Of a DNA stretch of 64,000 bases, positions 24,704 to 31,808 are shown one piece after another (position 1 is the first letter of the stretch; each line of letters starts with the position of its first letter). The DNA lies in assembly GCA_965214675.1 (NCBI GenBank), contig OZ243969.1, positions 620,001 through 684,000 of the forward strand, written 5' to 3'. Source of the stretch: WTFY01 sp965214675. Its GTDB lineage: Bacteria; Pseudomonadota; Gammaproteobacteria; UBA4575. Both the position numbers and the translations under genes were made by a program. The notes beneath the pieces were generated by a model that saw nothing but the letters and a program-made list of their open reading frames with translations, did not search any database and had not been told where the DNA came from.

Positions 24704-25265
24704 GGCTGCACCCCCTGAATTGAGTATTTGCCCGGTGATTCGTACTGATTTACTTGGCCCCTACGTTTTCAGCTTATTGATTCATTGAGTAAATGGCAAT
24801 GGCACGTCCTGCATGATCGCCTTACTTCGCATAATGCACAAAATGTTAAATCGCTAATTTTTGCTGATCCCCGCTAAAAATTCTATGTTTTCAGTAATTT
24901 ACATCGCTTGGAATAGGGGCGCTTTCAGATTATCAAAAGCCGTTCACATTAAGTATGCTCTGTAAGTCATTGATTCTTTGTGCTGGCCTGAACTGAATAG
25001 CATTAGAAATCTCTAATATGCCCCCCCGCCCCCACCTCGAAACCGGGCGCTTAGCACCTATAAGAAAATTTGCTTGAACTGGATACATTGATTCACTGCA
25101 TGAATTGATATAGGCTTGTTATCACTGGCAAGAGCGATCTTGCCGGTAGCTCGGATGCAAGCTCCAAAACAGCATCTAAAACCCCGCGAAGGGGAAGCGT
25201 AAGGGAAAGCCTTGCGGGGCCGCGATGGCACTACAAAAAATTATTTTTTTTTGAGGTAGCTATCA
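24704..25265. other. Long non-coding leader before the capsid gene
   Basis: No ORF is supported in 562 bases. Two RNA hairpins stand out. One is 25124-25147, a 10-bp stem with one U-G pair capped by GCGA, a GNRA tetraloop. The other is 25182-25219, CCCCGC-AAGG pairing with CCTTGCGGGG. A GAGGT ribosome binding site and an oligo-T run lie just before ATG 25266. Promoters, a packaging site or translational control are all possible. Confidence 0.5.
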
Positions 25266-26450
25266 ATGGCAAACACAATCACAAATCTGTATCGCGCCGG
25301 TTATGCGGCGGTCAATGAAGTAAGCCGCGAGCTGGTAGGAATGACGCGCTCGGTTCGCAAAATCGTATCGGAAACGCCAGTAGGGGCAGGGGTGAATCAG
25401 CCTATCTCTATTCCCATTGTCGGGCAAATGGCAGGTGAGGATATAGACGCTTCCAATATCGTACCCCAAGGCGGCAACAGGGATATTGCACCCGTTGAAA
25501 TTGACATGAGCAAAGAGCGCAAAGTTTCATGGCATCTAACGGCTGAAGAACAAATGGCGCTTGAAAATCCGAGCGGGCAAAACAATTCAATTTTGCAGGA
25601 TTCCATCCAAGAGGCCATGCGGACATTAAGCAATGAAATCGAAATTGATTTGGCTTCTGAATACTTCAAAAGTAGTCGTGCTTCCGGGCAAACTGGCGCA
25701 AGCGGCCCATTTACCACGCCTAACAATTTCACTGACTTTTCCCAGACCAGCAAACTTTTGAACGTGAACGGCTGCCCGGTAATGCGCCGTAAAATGGTTT
25801 TGAATTTCGATACTTGGTCGCAGCTATCAGGTACGCAATCAACACTATGGCGAATCAATGAGGCGGGCAATGACAATGTGCGCGGGTACGGTATCCCGCC
25901 GGTGTTGCTGTTTGGTTATGAAATCTCTCTCTCTGATCGCTTCCCCAAACATGCCCCCGGCGCGGTTGCCGGTACGTTTGCAGTAAATCATGCGGGCGGG
26001 TATCCGATAGGCACTACTGAAATTGCAGTAGATGGCCCTACCGGCGGCGATTCAATCAATGCCGGGGATGTTGTCTCTATCGCGGATGATGCTTCCGCTT
26101 CAAAGTATGTTGTAACCGAAGCGGCCAGCGATGGATTTACTACGCTGAAAATTGGCGCGCCGGGTTTGCTTGGCGCGATTGCGGATGATGCGGTAATTAC
26201 AATCACTCCCGCCTATACACCGAACCTTGCTTTCCATGAAAACGCTATCGTACTGGCTTGTAGGCCCCCTGCATCGCACTCGGTACAAGATGTTGCAATG
26301 GAGTCCGTGCTAGTCATGGATGAGCATAGCCAATTGGTTTTCGAGCTTGCAACCTACAAGCAGTACAGGCAAACCAGTATGGAAGTGGGCATTTGTTGGG
26401 GTGTAGGCGTACCGAAGCCCGAGCACCTTGTAATGCTCATATCGTCATGA
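25266..26450 (+). CDS. P22-type major capsid (coat) protein
   Basis: 394 residues. The start MANTITNLYRAGYAAVNEVSRELVGMTRSVRKI and the block PISIPIVGQMAGEDIDASNIVPQGGNRDIAPVEIDMSKERKVSWHLTAEE match P22 coat (gp5, PF11651) proteins. The central ~200-300 insertion and C-terminal ALACRPP-like segment (IVLACRPPAS) also fit. It is an HK97-fold shell protein. A GAGGTAG site supports the start. Its stop overlaps the next ATG (ATGA 26447-26450). No scaffold, portal or terminase gene is adjacent. Confidence 0.85.
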   Translation: MANTITNLYRAGYAAVNEVSRELVGMTRSVRKIVSETPVGAGVNQPISIPIVGQMAGEDIDASNIVPQGGNRDIAPVEIDMSKERKVSWHLTAEEQMALENPSGQNNSILQDSIQEAMRTLSNEIEIDLASEYFKSSRASGQTGASGPFTTPNNFTDFSQTSKLLNVNGCPVMRRKMVLNFDTWSQLSGTQSTLWRINEAGNDNVRGYGIPPVLLFGYEISLSDRFPKHAPGAVAGTFAVNHAGGYPIGTTEIAVDGPTGGDSINAGDVVSIADDASASKYVVTEAASDGFTTLKIGAPGLLGAIADDAVITITPAYTPNLAFHENAIVLACRPPASHSVQDVAMESVLVMDEHSQLVFELATYKQYRQTSMEVGICWGVGVPKPEHLVMLISS

Positions 26451-26791
26451 TCGAACTGGAAAAGCCTGCTACTTGGCTTGTAGCGCCGCTCAATGAGCTA
26501 TACCAGTTTATCGGTATATTGGGCAGCTCATTAAAAAAACAGCAAGAGACTGCAAGCCAACTGGAAAAGGCAGGGGCCGCGCAAGCGGCAAAGGCCATGC
26601 GAAAGCCTGAAAATCTGCAAGCGATAGACGAAGTCAATGCAGTATTTTCGAGCCGGATGCGATCCGAGCGCCCCGGCATTGATGATGTACTCGGCGCGGA
26701 TTCTGTCCCTGCTGACAGATTAAAATTTGCCAAGCAGTACGGTTATCCGTTGGAAACTGTCTTGGCAGAACAGGCAAAACTTATCACCTAA
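26447..26791 (+). CDS. Helical capsid-associated protein (114 aa), unknown
   Basis: ATG 26447 overlaps the coat-protein stop by four bases, so the pair is translationally coupled. The protein MIELEKPATWLVAPLNELYQFIGILGSSLKKQQETASQLEKAGAAQAAKAMRK is rich in Ala, Lys and Gln and strongly helical. Position and composition would suit a scaffold-like or minor head protein, but order differs from P22 (scaffold before coat). No family is recognised. Confidence 0.55.
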   Translation: MIELEKPATWLVAPLNELYQFIGILGSSLKKQQETASQLEKAGAAQAAKAMRKPENLQAIDEVNAVFSSRMRSERPGIDDVLGADSVPADRLKFAKQYGYPLETVLAEQAKLIT

Positions 26792-26804
26792 AAAGGAGTT
26801 GCCC

Positions 26805-27221
26805 ATGGCGCGTTTTCTTAAATTGGAAGTCGTTTACTTTTCCAATGATTTTTATGCTGAAACTGGTAGCACGATTGACAAAAAACACCTTCGCGCAATC
26901 GAAAAATCCGATTTTCATTTTATCAATATCAACAACATTGATGAAATCGTACCCGGCGAGCGCACCGTGCGAATTGATGGCGTGGATACGAAAATTGATG
27001 CAACCTATTTTGTTTTCCGGCATGAAGGGGCCATGTCCGAAAACAATTATCACCCGGATGATCGGGATGCTTTTCTTATAGTTGATGGGGATGCATCGGA
27101 TTGGGTTACAAAAATCGAGCGCATGATTGCGGCTGATATTGCAGGCCATCATCCTGAACCAGAACAGGAACAGGAACAGGAAACCAAACCAGTGAAGCCG
27201 ACAGAACAGCAAGGCGAGTAA
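26805..27221 (+). CDS. Unknown element protein with acidic Glu/Gln tail (138 aa)
   Basis: AAAAGGAGTTGCCC precedes ATG 26805. The body MARFLKLEVVYFSNDFYAETGSTIDKKHLRAIEKSDFHFI is mixed alpha/beta; the C-terminus is a charged PEPEQEQEQETKPVKPTEQ tail. It lies between capsid and adaptor genes, so a head-related role is possible. No homologue is recognised. Confidence 0.55.
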   Translation: MARFLKLEVVYFSNDFYAETGSTIDKKHLRAIEKSDFHFININNIDEIVPGERTVRIDGVDTKIDATYFVFRHEGAMSENNYHPDDRDAFLIVDGDASDWVTKIERMIAADIAGHHPEPEQEQEQETKPVKPTEQQGE

Positions 27222-27225
27222 GTCA

Positions 27226-27333
27226 TGCCCTTGCGACCCAAGCCAAGGCTCAAAACGGATGCCAAGGGCGGCAATTACAAAACGGATGCAAAGGGCTGCA
27301 TTTGCCATGTTACGGTGCGGCGGCGAAAGCTAA
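27226..27333 (+). CDS. Possible micro-ORF with a 9-residue tandem repeat
   Basis: 35 codons from ATG 27226 to TAA 27331. It contains KRMPRAAIT followed directly by KRMQRAAFA, a basic tandem repeat mirrored in the DNA. No ribosome binding site is clear, and it may only be spacer between the flanking genes. Confidence 0.25.
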   Translation, partial: CPCDPSQGSKRMPRAAITKRMQRAAFAMLRCGGES

Positions 27334-27349
27334 ATTCGCGTAACCCAAA

Positions 27350-27895
27350 ATGACAGACTTTATTGTCGAGACGGGAACGGGGCGAACCGATGCAACCTCT
27401 TTTGTTTCACTTGCTTACTTTCAGGAATACAGCAAAGAGCGCGGGCGATGCCTTGCGGATTTTGTGAATTTGAAGCAGCGCGCCGCGCTTGTGCGCGCTA
27501 CTCAATATTTGAGTGAATCGCACAAATGGGCAGGCTACCGGGTAAACAGCCGCAACGATTCCCAAGGGTATCAGGCATTAGCCTGGCCCCGTTATGACGT
27601 ATTGGATCGCGCCGGTAATTATGTCCCAAGCGATAGCATCCCAAGGGAAATAAAACAGGCAACTTGCGAGTTGGGTTTTTATGAGCTGAAAACTCCCCAC
27701 GGTTTGCAGCCCGTCTATACCGCGCATAGCAGGCAAAAAACAATCAAGGCCGGTTCCGTTTCAATTACATACGATGTAAACCGGCGCGATGCATGGGGCG
27801 CGCGCCCTGTACTTTTGCTTGTCATGGATTTAATTGGGGAATTTATTTCAGGCAGTGCAGGCAGCCGATTATCCGGCCGCGCGGCGCGTATTTGA
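27350..27895 (+). CDS. DnaT-like phage head-adaptor protein
   Basis: 181 residues. The pattern FVSLAYFQEYSKERG..., RAALVRATQYLSES-KWAGYRVN, QALAWPRYDVLDRAGNYVPSDSIPREIKQATCELGFYEL matches the DnaT-like family that sits in head-completion or head-tail connector positions of many tailed phages. The later KTIKAGSVSITYDVNRRDAWGARPVL also fits. The start overlaps ATGA with no long gap. With the coat protein it shows that the element keeps structural genes in phage order. Confidence 0.7.
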   Translation: MTDFIVETGTGRTDATSFVSLAYFQEYSKERGRCLADFVNLKQRAALVRATQYLSESHKWAGYRVNSRNDSQGYQALAWPRYDVLDRAGNYVPSDSIPREIKQATCELGFYELKTPHGLQPVYTAHSRQKTIKAGSVSITYDVNRRDAWGARPVLLLVMDLIGEFISGSAGSRLSGRAARI

Positions 27896-27917
27896 AAGTA
27901 TCGTAACTCATTGAAAG

Positions 27918-28328
27918 TTGGCTGGTAGGGTAGCCTATCTTAAAGGGAGATCGCCCGAATACGGGCGAATTTGGGCCTTGAAAAAAGCACATTCAGGTAA
28001 AAAAACCAAAAGGCTGCAAGTTTGCCTTACCGATAGGGAGTATCAGGCATACTTGGAATTAAGGACAGAATACCAAGCGCGGCATCAAGCAATCACCCGG
28101 CAAAGTCTGGCCCGCGAACTGTTTTTGGCAGGGCAAAAATTCATGCTTAGAGCATGGAAAGAAGCCGATAAGAAAAAAGCCAAAAAACTGCTTTCCTGTA
28201 TTAATTGCGGCAAGCCTGAATTTCGGAATCGCCTTTGCAAAGATCACTTGAAAGCAGCGCAAAAAATTGCCAATACTCCCGCCGCTACCGAATCGGACAT
28301 TCCGAGCTATCCTAACCCGAAGCCATAA
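27918..28328 (+). CDS. Basic protein with Cys-pair motif (136 aa)
   Basis: TTG start at 27918 is uncertain. The N-terminus is basic (GRSPEYGRIWALKKAHSGKKTKRLQVCL), then a helix-rich part with a ribbon-helix-helix feel (LTDREYQAYLELRTEYQARHQAITRQSLARELFL). A CINCGKPEFRNRLCKDH zinc-finger-like motif follows, with a Pro-rich tail. It may be a nucleic-acid-binding regulator. No family is assigned. Confidence 0.5.
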   Translation: MAGRVAYLKGRSPEYGRIWALKKAHSGKKTKRLQVCLTDREYQAYLELRTEYQARHQAITRQSLARELFLAGQKFMLRAWKEADKKKAKKLLSCINCGKPEFRNRLCKDHLKAAQKIANTPAATESDIPSYPNPKP

Positions 28329-28353
28329 AAAAGGGCCGCTAAAAAGCGGCCCT
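28327..28353 (-). terminator. Integrase terminator
   Basis: AGGGCCGC (28332-28339) and GCGGCCCT (28346-28353) form an 8-bp stem; on the minus strand it is followed by TTTTTT. It ends integrase transcription and may also act on the gene coming from the left. Confidence 0.75.
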
Positions 28354-28375
28354 AATATCAGCATTGCTTACTTGC

Positions 28376-29569
28376 TTACGATTGTAAGTAATCAGCCCAT
28401 GCTTGCATGATGGGGCGGCGGCGCTCTAAAAGATCAGAAGTAAAGTAAGCGGCTTCGGTTTTGTCCTCATTTGCATGGGCCAAAGATAGCTCGGCAACCT
28501 CTCTCGAAACGCCAGTTTCAGCGCACCAGTTTCGGAATGAAGCTCGCATACCGTGGGGAGTGCATCCCATTTTTTGCTCCCGGAATAGCTTGCTTAGAGT
28601 AGAGTTGGAAATAGGCCGCGCGGTTTTGTAATTGCCCGCGCTTGCAAAAACCAAACCCCGGCTTATGCGTCTTAGCTTGCGCGCGCTCTCCAAAACTTCA
28701 ATGGCCTGTTTTGAAAGCGGCACCCTATGCTCCCGTTTCATTTTCATGCGCTCGGCTGGAATTACCCATGTTTCATTTTCCAAATCAAACTCACTCCATC
28801 GAGCGCCGCGCGCCTCACCGGAACGGCAAGCCGTTAATGTAATGAATCGCCCTAGCAGTTTCACGGCGGGTTTTGCGCGTGTCTGGTCGAGCTTGGCAAG
28901 AGCTTGTGAAACTTGGGCATGGGGCAAGCTCTGAAAATGCTTTTCGGTATGCCCTTGCGCGGGTAGCAAAAAGTCCAATGTCTTGCCGGTGGGGTTATCT
29001 GTATCGCGGTATCCCATGGCCTTTGCCCAATCCATGACATTGCCAATTCGCCGCCTTACACGCTTGGCAACTATCGGCTTGGTAAGCCAAATCGGACGCA
29101 GCACCTTGTCCGATACAATTCGCTCGGTAATCATGTCTACCGGAAAATCGAATAGCCCTTTTGCATGATTTTCCATGTCTGAAATCCACTGCCTGCGATT
29201 CTTCTCATTCGTGATTTTGGCTTTCTTGATTTTGTACACCTCTTGCAAGGCTGCCCGGAACATGGGCGCTGAACTGTTTTCCAATGAAATAGAATTGCGC
29301 TCATTTTTCCGGATGGCTTGCGCGCCCATCCCGGCGCGGGCAAGGCGCTGGTTTTCGATTGCCTTGTTTCGTGCATCATCAAGGCTTACTTGCTTGGCTA
29401 ACCCTAATCCTAATTCAATGATCCCTGAACCATTGCGTACTCTTTGCCCCCATGCCTTTGATCCGGTTTTGCTGACCTTCAAATAAAGGCCGTTATGCCG
29501 ATTGTCATAATGCTTTCCCGGCTCGGTTACATTGGCAATAAAGCGTTTTGTCAAATTTTGGCTTTTCAT
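28376..29569 (-). CDS. int: Tyrosine recombinase (P4-type integrase)
   Basis: 397 residues. N-terminal arm-binding domain (KRFIANVTEPGKHYDNRHNGLYLKVSKTG), core-binding domain ~100-195, catalytic domain with R249 (TACRSGEARG), H339-x-x-R342 (HGMRASFRNW), H365 (LAHANEDKTEAAY) and nucleophile Y375. All are present, so it should be active. GGGGGTTTCA precedes the ATG. It reads inward from attR, beside the 15-bp tRNA-Glu repeat, and a putative operator lies ~100 bases upstream. Confidence 0.93.
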   Translation of the reverse strand: MKSQNLTKRFIANVTEPGKHYDNRHNGLYLKVSKTGSKAWGQRVRNGSGIIELGLGLAKQVSLDDARNKAIENQRLARAGMGAQAIRKNERNSISLENSSAPMFRAALQEVYKIKKAKITNEKNRRQWISDMENHAKGLFDFPVDMITERIVSDKVLRPIWLTKPIVAKRVRRRIGNVMDWAKAMGYRDTDNPTGKTLDFLLPAQGHTEKHFQSLPHAQVSQALAKLDQTRAKPAVKLLGRFITLTACRSGEARGARWSEFDLENETWVIPAERMKMKREHRVPLSKQAIEVLESARKLRRISRGLVFASAGNYKTARPISNSTLSKLFREQKMGCTPHGMRASFRNWCAETGVSREVAELSLAHANEDKTEAAYFTSDLLERRRPIMQAWADYLQS

Positions 29570-29912
29570 TGAAACCCCCTCATTAACCCCCTCACTTGGA
29601 GAGTATTGTTATATCTGCATTTTACAGACTTGATACAGTTAAATCACTGATTTATAGAGGGTTTTTAGGCTTTTAGAGCCTATAAAAAGGGTAAAAAAAT
29701 AGATAATCTCGTACCCTGGGGACGCCACCTGAACTACAACCGGAATCCGATTCCGGCTGAAACAAACAGCTATCTGCGTGCAGTGCCTTGTGATAGGGCA
29801 GGGATGGGCTGTACAGCTACTTTGGCTGAATGCATCTCTGGCAGTCTTGTGTATATAATCCTGAGAAATTACCTTATACTTCCTCGGTTAATTTTAGCTA
29901 CATAGGGGCCGC
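29570..29912. other. Right end of the element and attR flank
   Basis: It contains the integrase promoter region with the AGGCTTTTAGAGCCTAT dyad (29667-29683), attR at 29714-29728, and then 184 bases of chromosomal leader for the DsrE2-like gene. A TATAAT at 29853-29860 is a plausible -10 for that gene. No ORF is supported. Confidence 0.6.
29714..29728 (+). repeat. attR (15-bp direct repeat)
   Basis: CCCTGGGGACGCCAC, identical to the tRNA-Glu 3' end at 20776-20790. Bases on either side differ from attL, defining the crossover core limits. Confidence 0.9.
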
Positions 29913-30560
29913 ATGCCATCCTCGGAGACTGAGATGCAAGAAGACAATACACCCAATTCGAAAGCACAAGTTCCGGAGCAGTTTGATGAGGAAACTCTCA
30001 ATCGATGGTTTGATGACCGGCTGGAACAAAAACTGCAGGAGCGCGAGGAGTCCAGGACTCCGCAGTTGTCACTTATCGCGACGAAAGGGACCCTGGATAT
30101 GGCGTACCCGCCATTCATTCTTGCATCAACGGCTGCAGCCTTGGGCTGGGAAGTTTCATGTTTTTTTACCTTCTACGGTTTGGGATTGCTCAAAAAGGAT
30201 CTTGATCTGGAGGTTTCCCCGCTGGGCAATCCTGCAATGCCGATGAAAATGCCGTTTGGCCCGGACTGGTTTAAAAGCGTGGAGTGGAATATCCCGAATG
30301 CACTCAGCTCCAATATCCCGGGTTTTGAAAAGTTTGCCACGCTGATGATGCAACAGACCATAAGGGACAAAGGCGTCGCTAGCATCGAGGAATTGCGTGA
30401 ATTGACAGTAGAAGCCGAGGTCAGCATGTTCGCTTGCCAGATGACCGTTGACTTGTTTGGTTATGCAAAAGATGAATTCATTGATGAGGTTGCCGGCTGG
30501 GTTGGAGCCGCCTCATTCCTGCCAGCAGCCCAGAAGTCTGATATCTGCCTGTTCATCTGA
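29913..30560 (+). CDS. DsrE2-like (DsrE/DsrF/DrsH family) sulfur-transfer protein
   Basis: 215 residues. After a charged N-terminal helix (FDEETLNRWFDDRLEQKLQERE) comes the DrsE_2-type domain: LSLIATKGTLDMAYPPFILASTAAALGWEVSCFFTFYGLGLL and AEVSMFACQMTVDLFG. C83 and C175 are the conserved cysteines; in the family one carries persulfide sulfur. Some relatives are membrane-associated, and the hydrophobic stretch at ~64-95 fits. It opens the sulfur cluster and probably passes sulfane sulfur in the cytoplasm. TAGGGGCCGC precedes the ATG. Confidence 0.85.
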   Translation: MPSSETEMQEDNTPNSKAQVPEQFDEETLNRWFDDRLEQKLQEREESRTPQLSLIATKGTLDMAYPPFILASTAAALGWEVSCFFTFYGLGLLKKDLDLEVSPLGNPAMPMKMPFGPDWFKSVEWNIPNALSSNIPGFEKFATLMMQQTIRDKGVASIEELRELTVEAEVSMFACQMTVDLFGYAKDEFIDEVAGWVGAASFLPAAQKSDICLFI

Positions 30561-30573
30561 TATCACGCAACTG

Positions 30574-30623
30574 GCAGACTGTGGAAACAGTCTGCAAAGA
30601 ATGATCGCCTGACCCGGTCAGGC
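30574..30623. terminator. Hairpin pair between convergent genes
   Basis: GCAGACTGT/ACAGTCTGC (30574-30595) and GCCTGACC/GGTCAGGC (30607-30623) are perfect stems between the DsrE2-like and NsrR-like stops; the second includes the NsrR-like stop codon. No T run is present, so they are probably factor-dependent or processing structures. Confidence 0.5.
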
Positions 30624-31052
30624 CACGTCGATTTGATGCAAGATGGCGTGTTGGTTGCCGGTGATATCCGCCAGTGTGTACTGATCCAAAGTGTCGATGA
30701 ATGCATTTAGGGCATCCCCGAGGATACTCTTCAGCTTGCAGGCCTTGACGATGGTGCATGATCCCTGGGGATTGAAGCACTCAACGATAAAGAAATCCTT
30801 TTCCGTGTCCCGGATCACTTCCCCAATCACAATCTCGGCAGGGTCCCGTGCCAGTTCGATCCCACCGCCCTTTCCCTGCGTGCTGCTGATGTATCCCGCC
30901 TGACCGAGCTTGTGCACCACCACACGGACATGGTGTACGGATATTGAATAGGCCGCTGCAAGTTGCGAGATGGTCGTGAGTTCACCCCTTGGCTTACATG
31001 CCAGGTAGATCAGAACCCGAAGGGCGTAGTCTGTAAATTTTGTGACACGCAT
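30618..31052 (-). CDS. Rrf2-family regulator, NsrR type
   Basis: 144 residues from ATG 31052; the longer upstream frame is not needed because MRVTKFTDYALRVLIYLA is the family start. Winged helix ~1-65 with GGGIELARDPAEIVIGEVIR, then C92, C99 and C105 (ECFNPQGSCTIVKAC), the ligands of an iron-sulfur cluster as in the NO sensor NsrR. It is divergent from the DUF3365 haem gene, and a 17-bp palindrome lies between. Likely targets are itself and neighbours; NO or redox sensing is inferred from the family. Confidence 0.88.
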   Translation of the reverse strand: MRVTKFTDYALRVLIYLACKPRGELTTISQLAAAYSISVHHVRVVVHKLGQAGYISSTQGKGGGIELARDPAEIVIGEVIRDTEKDFFIVECFNPQGSCTIVKACKLKSILGDALNAFIDTLDQYTLADITGNQHAILHQIDVA

Positions 31053-31123
31053 ATGTAGGGCATTGTACTTTATTCTGTGTGCAAGGCAGCACAAAGAGTG
31101 ACCAAATGCGATGGCCGCCAATC

Positions 31124-31140
31124 ATCTATAAAATATAGAT
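31124..31140. promoter_or_regulatory. Palindromic candidate operator
   Basis: ATCTATAAAATATAGAT, a perfect 7-3-7 dyad, lies between the NsrR-like gene and the DUF3365 gene and overlaps their divergent promoter zone (TATACT at 31150-31155 could be the -10 for the latter). Rrf2 proteins bind AT-rich dyads of this kind. Confidence 0.6.
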
Positions 31141-31203
31141 CGTATGGAGTATACTCATGTCAGACTACAAAAAATCATAAGTTGATAGAAAAGGAGGAGC
31201 ACA

Positions 31204-31716
31204 TTGAAAAAGAGAAATTACTTTTTTGCATTGTTTATTTCTATCAGTATGACGCTCGTTTTGATGGTCGATGCCATTGCTGAGGACCCAGCAGTGTCAC
31301 GTACACGTGATCAGGTTCACATGCTCGACACCCTTTACAAAACAGCCGTCGTTCTGATAACCGACAAATATGTATCTGACCCTTCCGTTTTTTCTGCTGC
31401 TAGTGCAGCGGGTGCGCTCTTTCAAACCATGAAAGATAACGGCTTTCACGAAGTCCGCCTGATCGGCCTGACTGATGTCCTGATCAACCCGGCCGTCAAC
31501 AATCCGATGGATGCCTTTGAGGAAGAGGTCAAGCACAAGCTGCTCAGTGGCGAGGCGACTCATGAAGAGGTCGTCACGATTGATGGCAAGCGCTATCTAC
31601 GCAAGGCAACTGCGGTTCCGGTGGTTATGGAAAGATGTGTGATGTGTCACGCAAATTTCGCGGGTGTAGAGGGCGCGATCGGCTCACTCGTGTACAAGGT
31701 TCCGCTTATTGAATGA
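31204..31716 (+). CDS. Exported DUF3365 haem-c protein
   Basis: 170 residues from TTG 31204, chosen for AAGGAGG six bases upstream. Signal peptide MKKRNYFFALFISISMTLVLMVDAIA. The mature protein has the DUF3365/Tll0287-like pattern (AVNNPMDAFEEEV..., Y-L-R-KATAVPVVMERCVMCH) with a single haem site C145-x2-C148-H149. Such domains are periplasmic haem sensors or small redox proteins. Here it is free-standing and sits next to an NsrR-type regulator, suggesting NO or redox sensing or detoxification. Confidence 0.85.
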   Translation: MKKRNYFFALFISISMTLVLMVDAIAEDPAVSRTRDQVHMLDTLYKTAVVLITDKYVSDPSVFSAASAAGALFQTMKDNGFHEVRLIGLTDVLINPAVNNPMDAFEEEVKHKLLSGEATHEEVVTIDGKRYLRKATAVPVVMERCVMCHANFAGVEGAIGSLVYKVPLIE

Positions 31717-31755
31717 TGCTTTGAGTTGAAGCTGGAGGGGTTTCTCCGGCAAATA

Positions 31756-31785
31756 AAAAAAGGGGGCAAATGCCCCCCTTTTTTT
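31756..31785. terminator. Bidirectional terminator
   Basis: GGGGGCA...TGCCCCC flanked by A6 on the left and T7 on the right, between the DUF3365 gene (+) and fccB (-). It serves both. Confidence 0.9.
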
Positions 31786-31808
31786 GTCTTGAAAGACTGG
31801 TTGAAAGA

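Larger units (their letters stand above)
20776..29728. mobile_element. 8.9 kb integrated satellite-like element at tRNA-Glu
   Basis: It is bounded by exact CCCTGGGGACGCCAC repeats (20776-20790 and 29714-29728). It contains, in order: a small minus-strand gene, a ribbon-helix-helix-like gene, a 78-residue gene, a D5/P4-like primase-helicase, a minus-strand HTH gene, a P22-type coat protein, two small genes, a DnaT-like adaptor, a Cys-motif gene, and an intact tyrosine integrase at the right end facing inward. There are no portal, terminase, protease, tail or lysis genes. The size and the integrase-primase core fit phage satellites; a capsid gene inside such a small element is unusual. A degraded prophage is the alternative. 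Confidence 0.85.
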
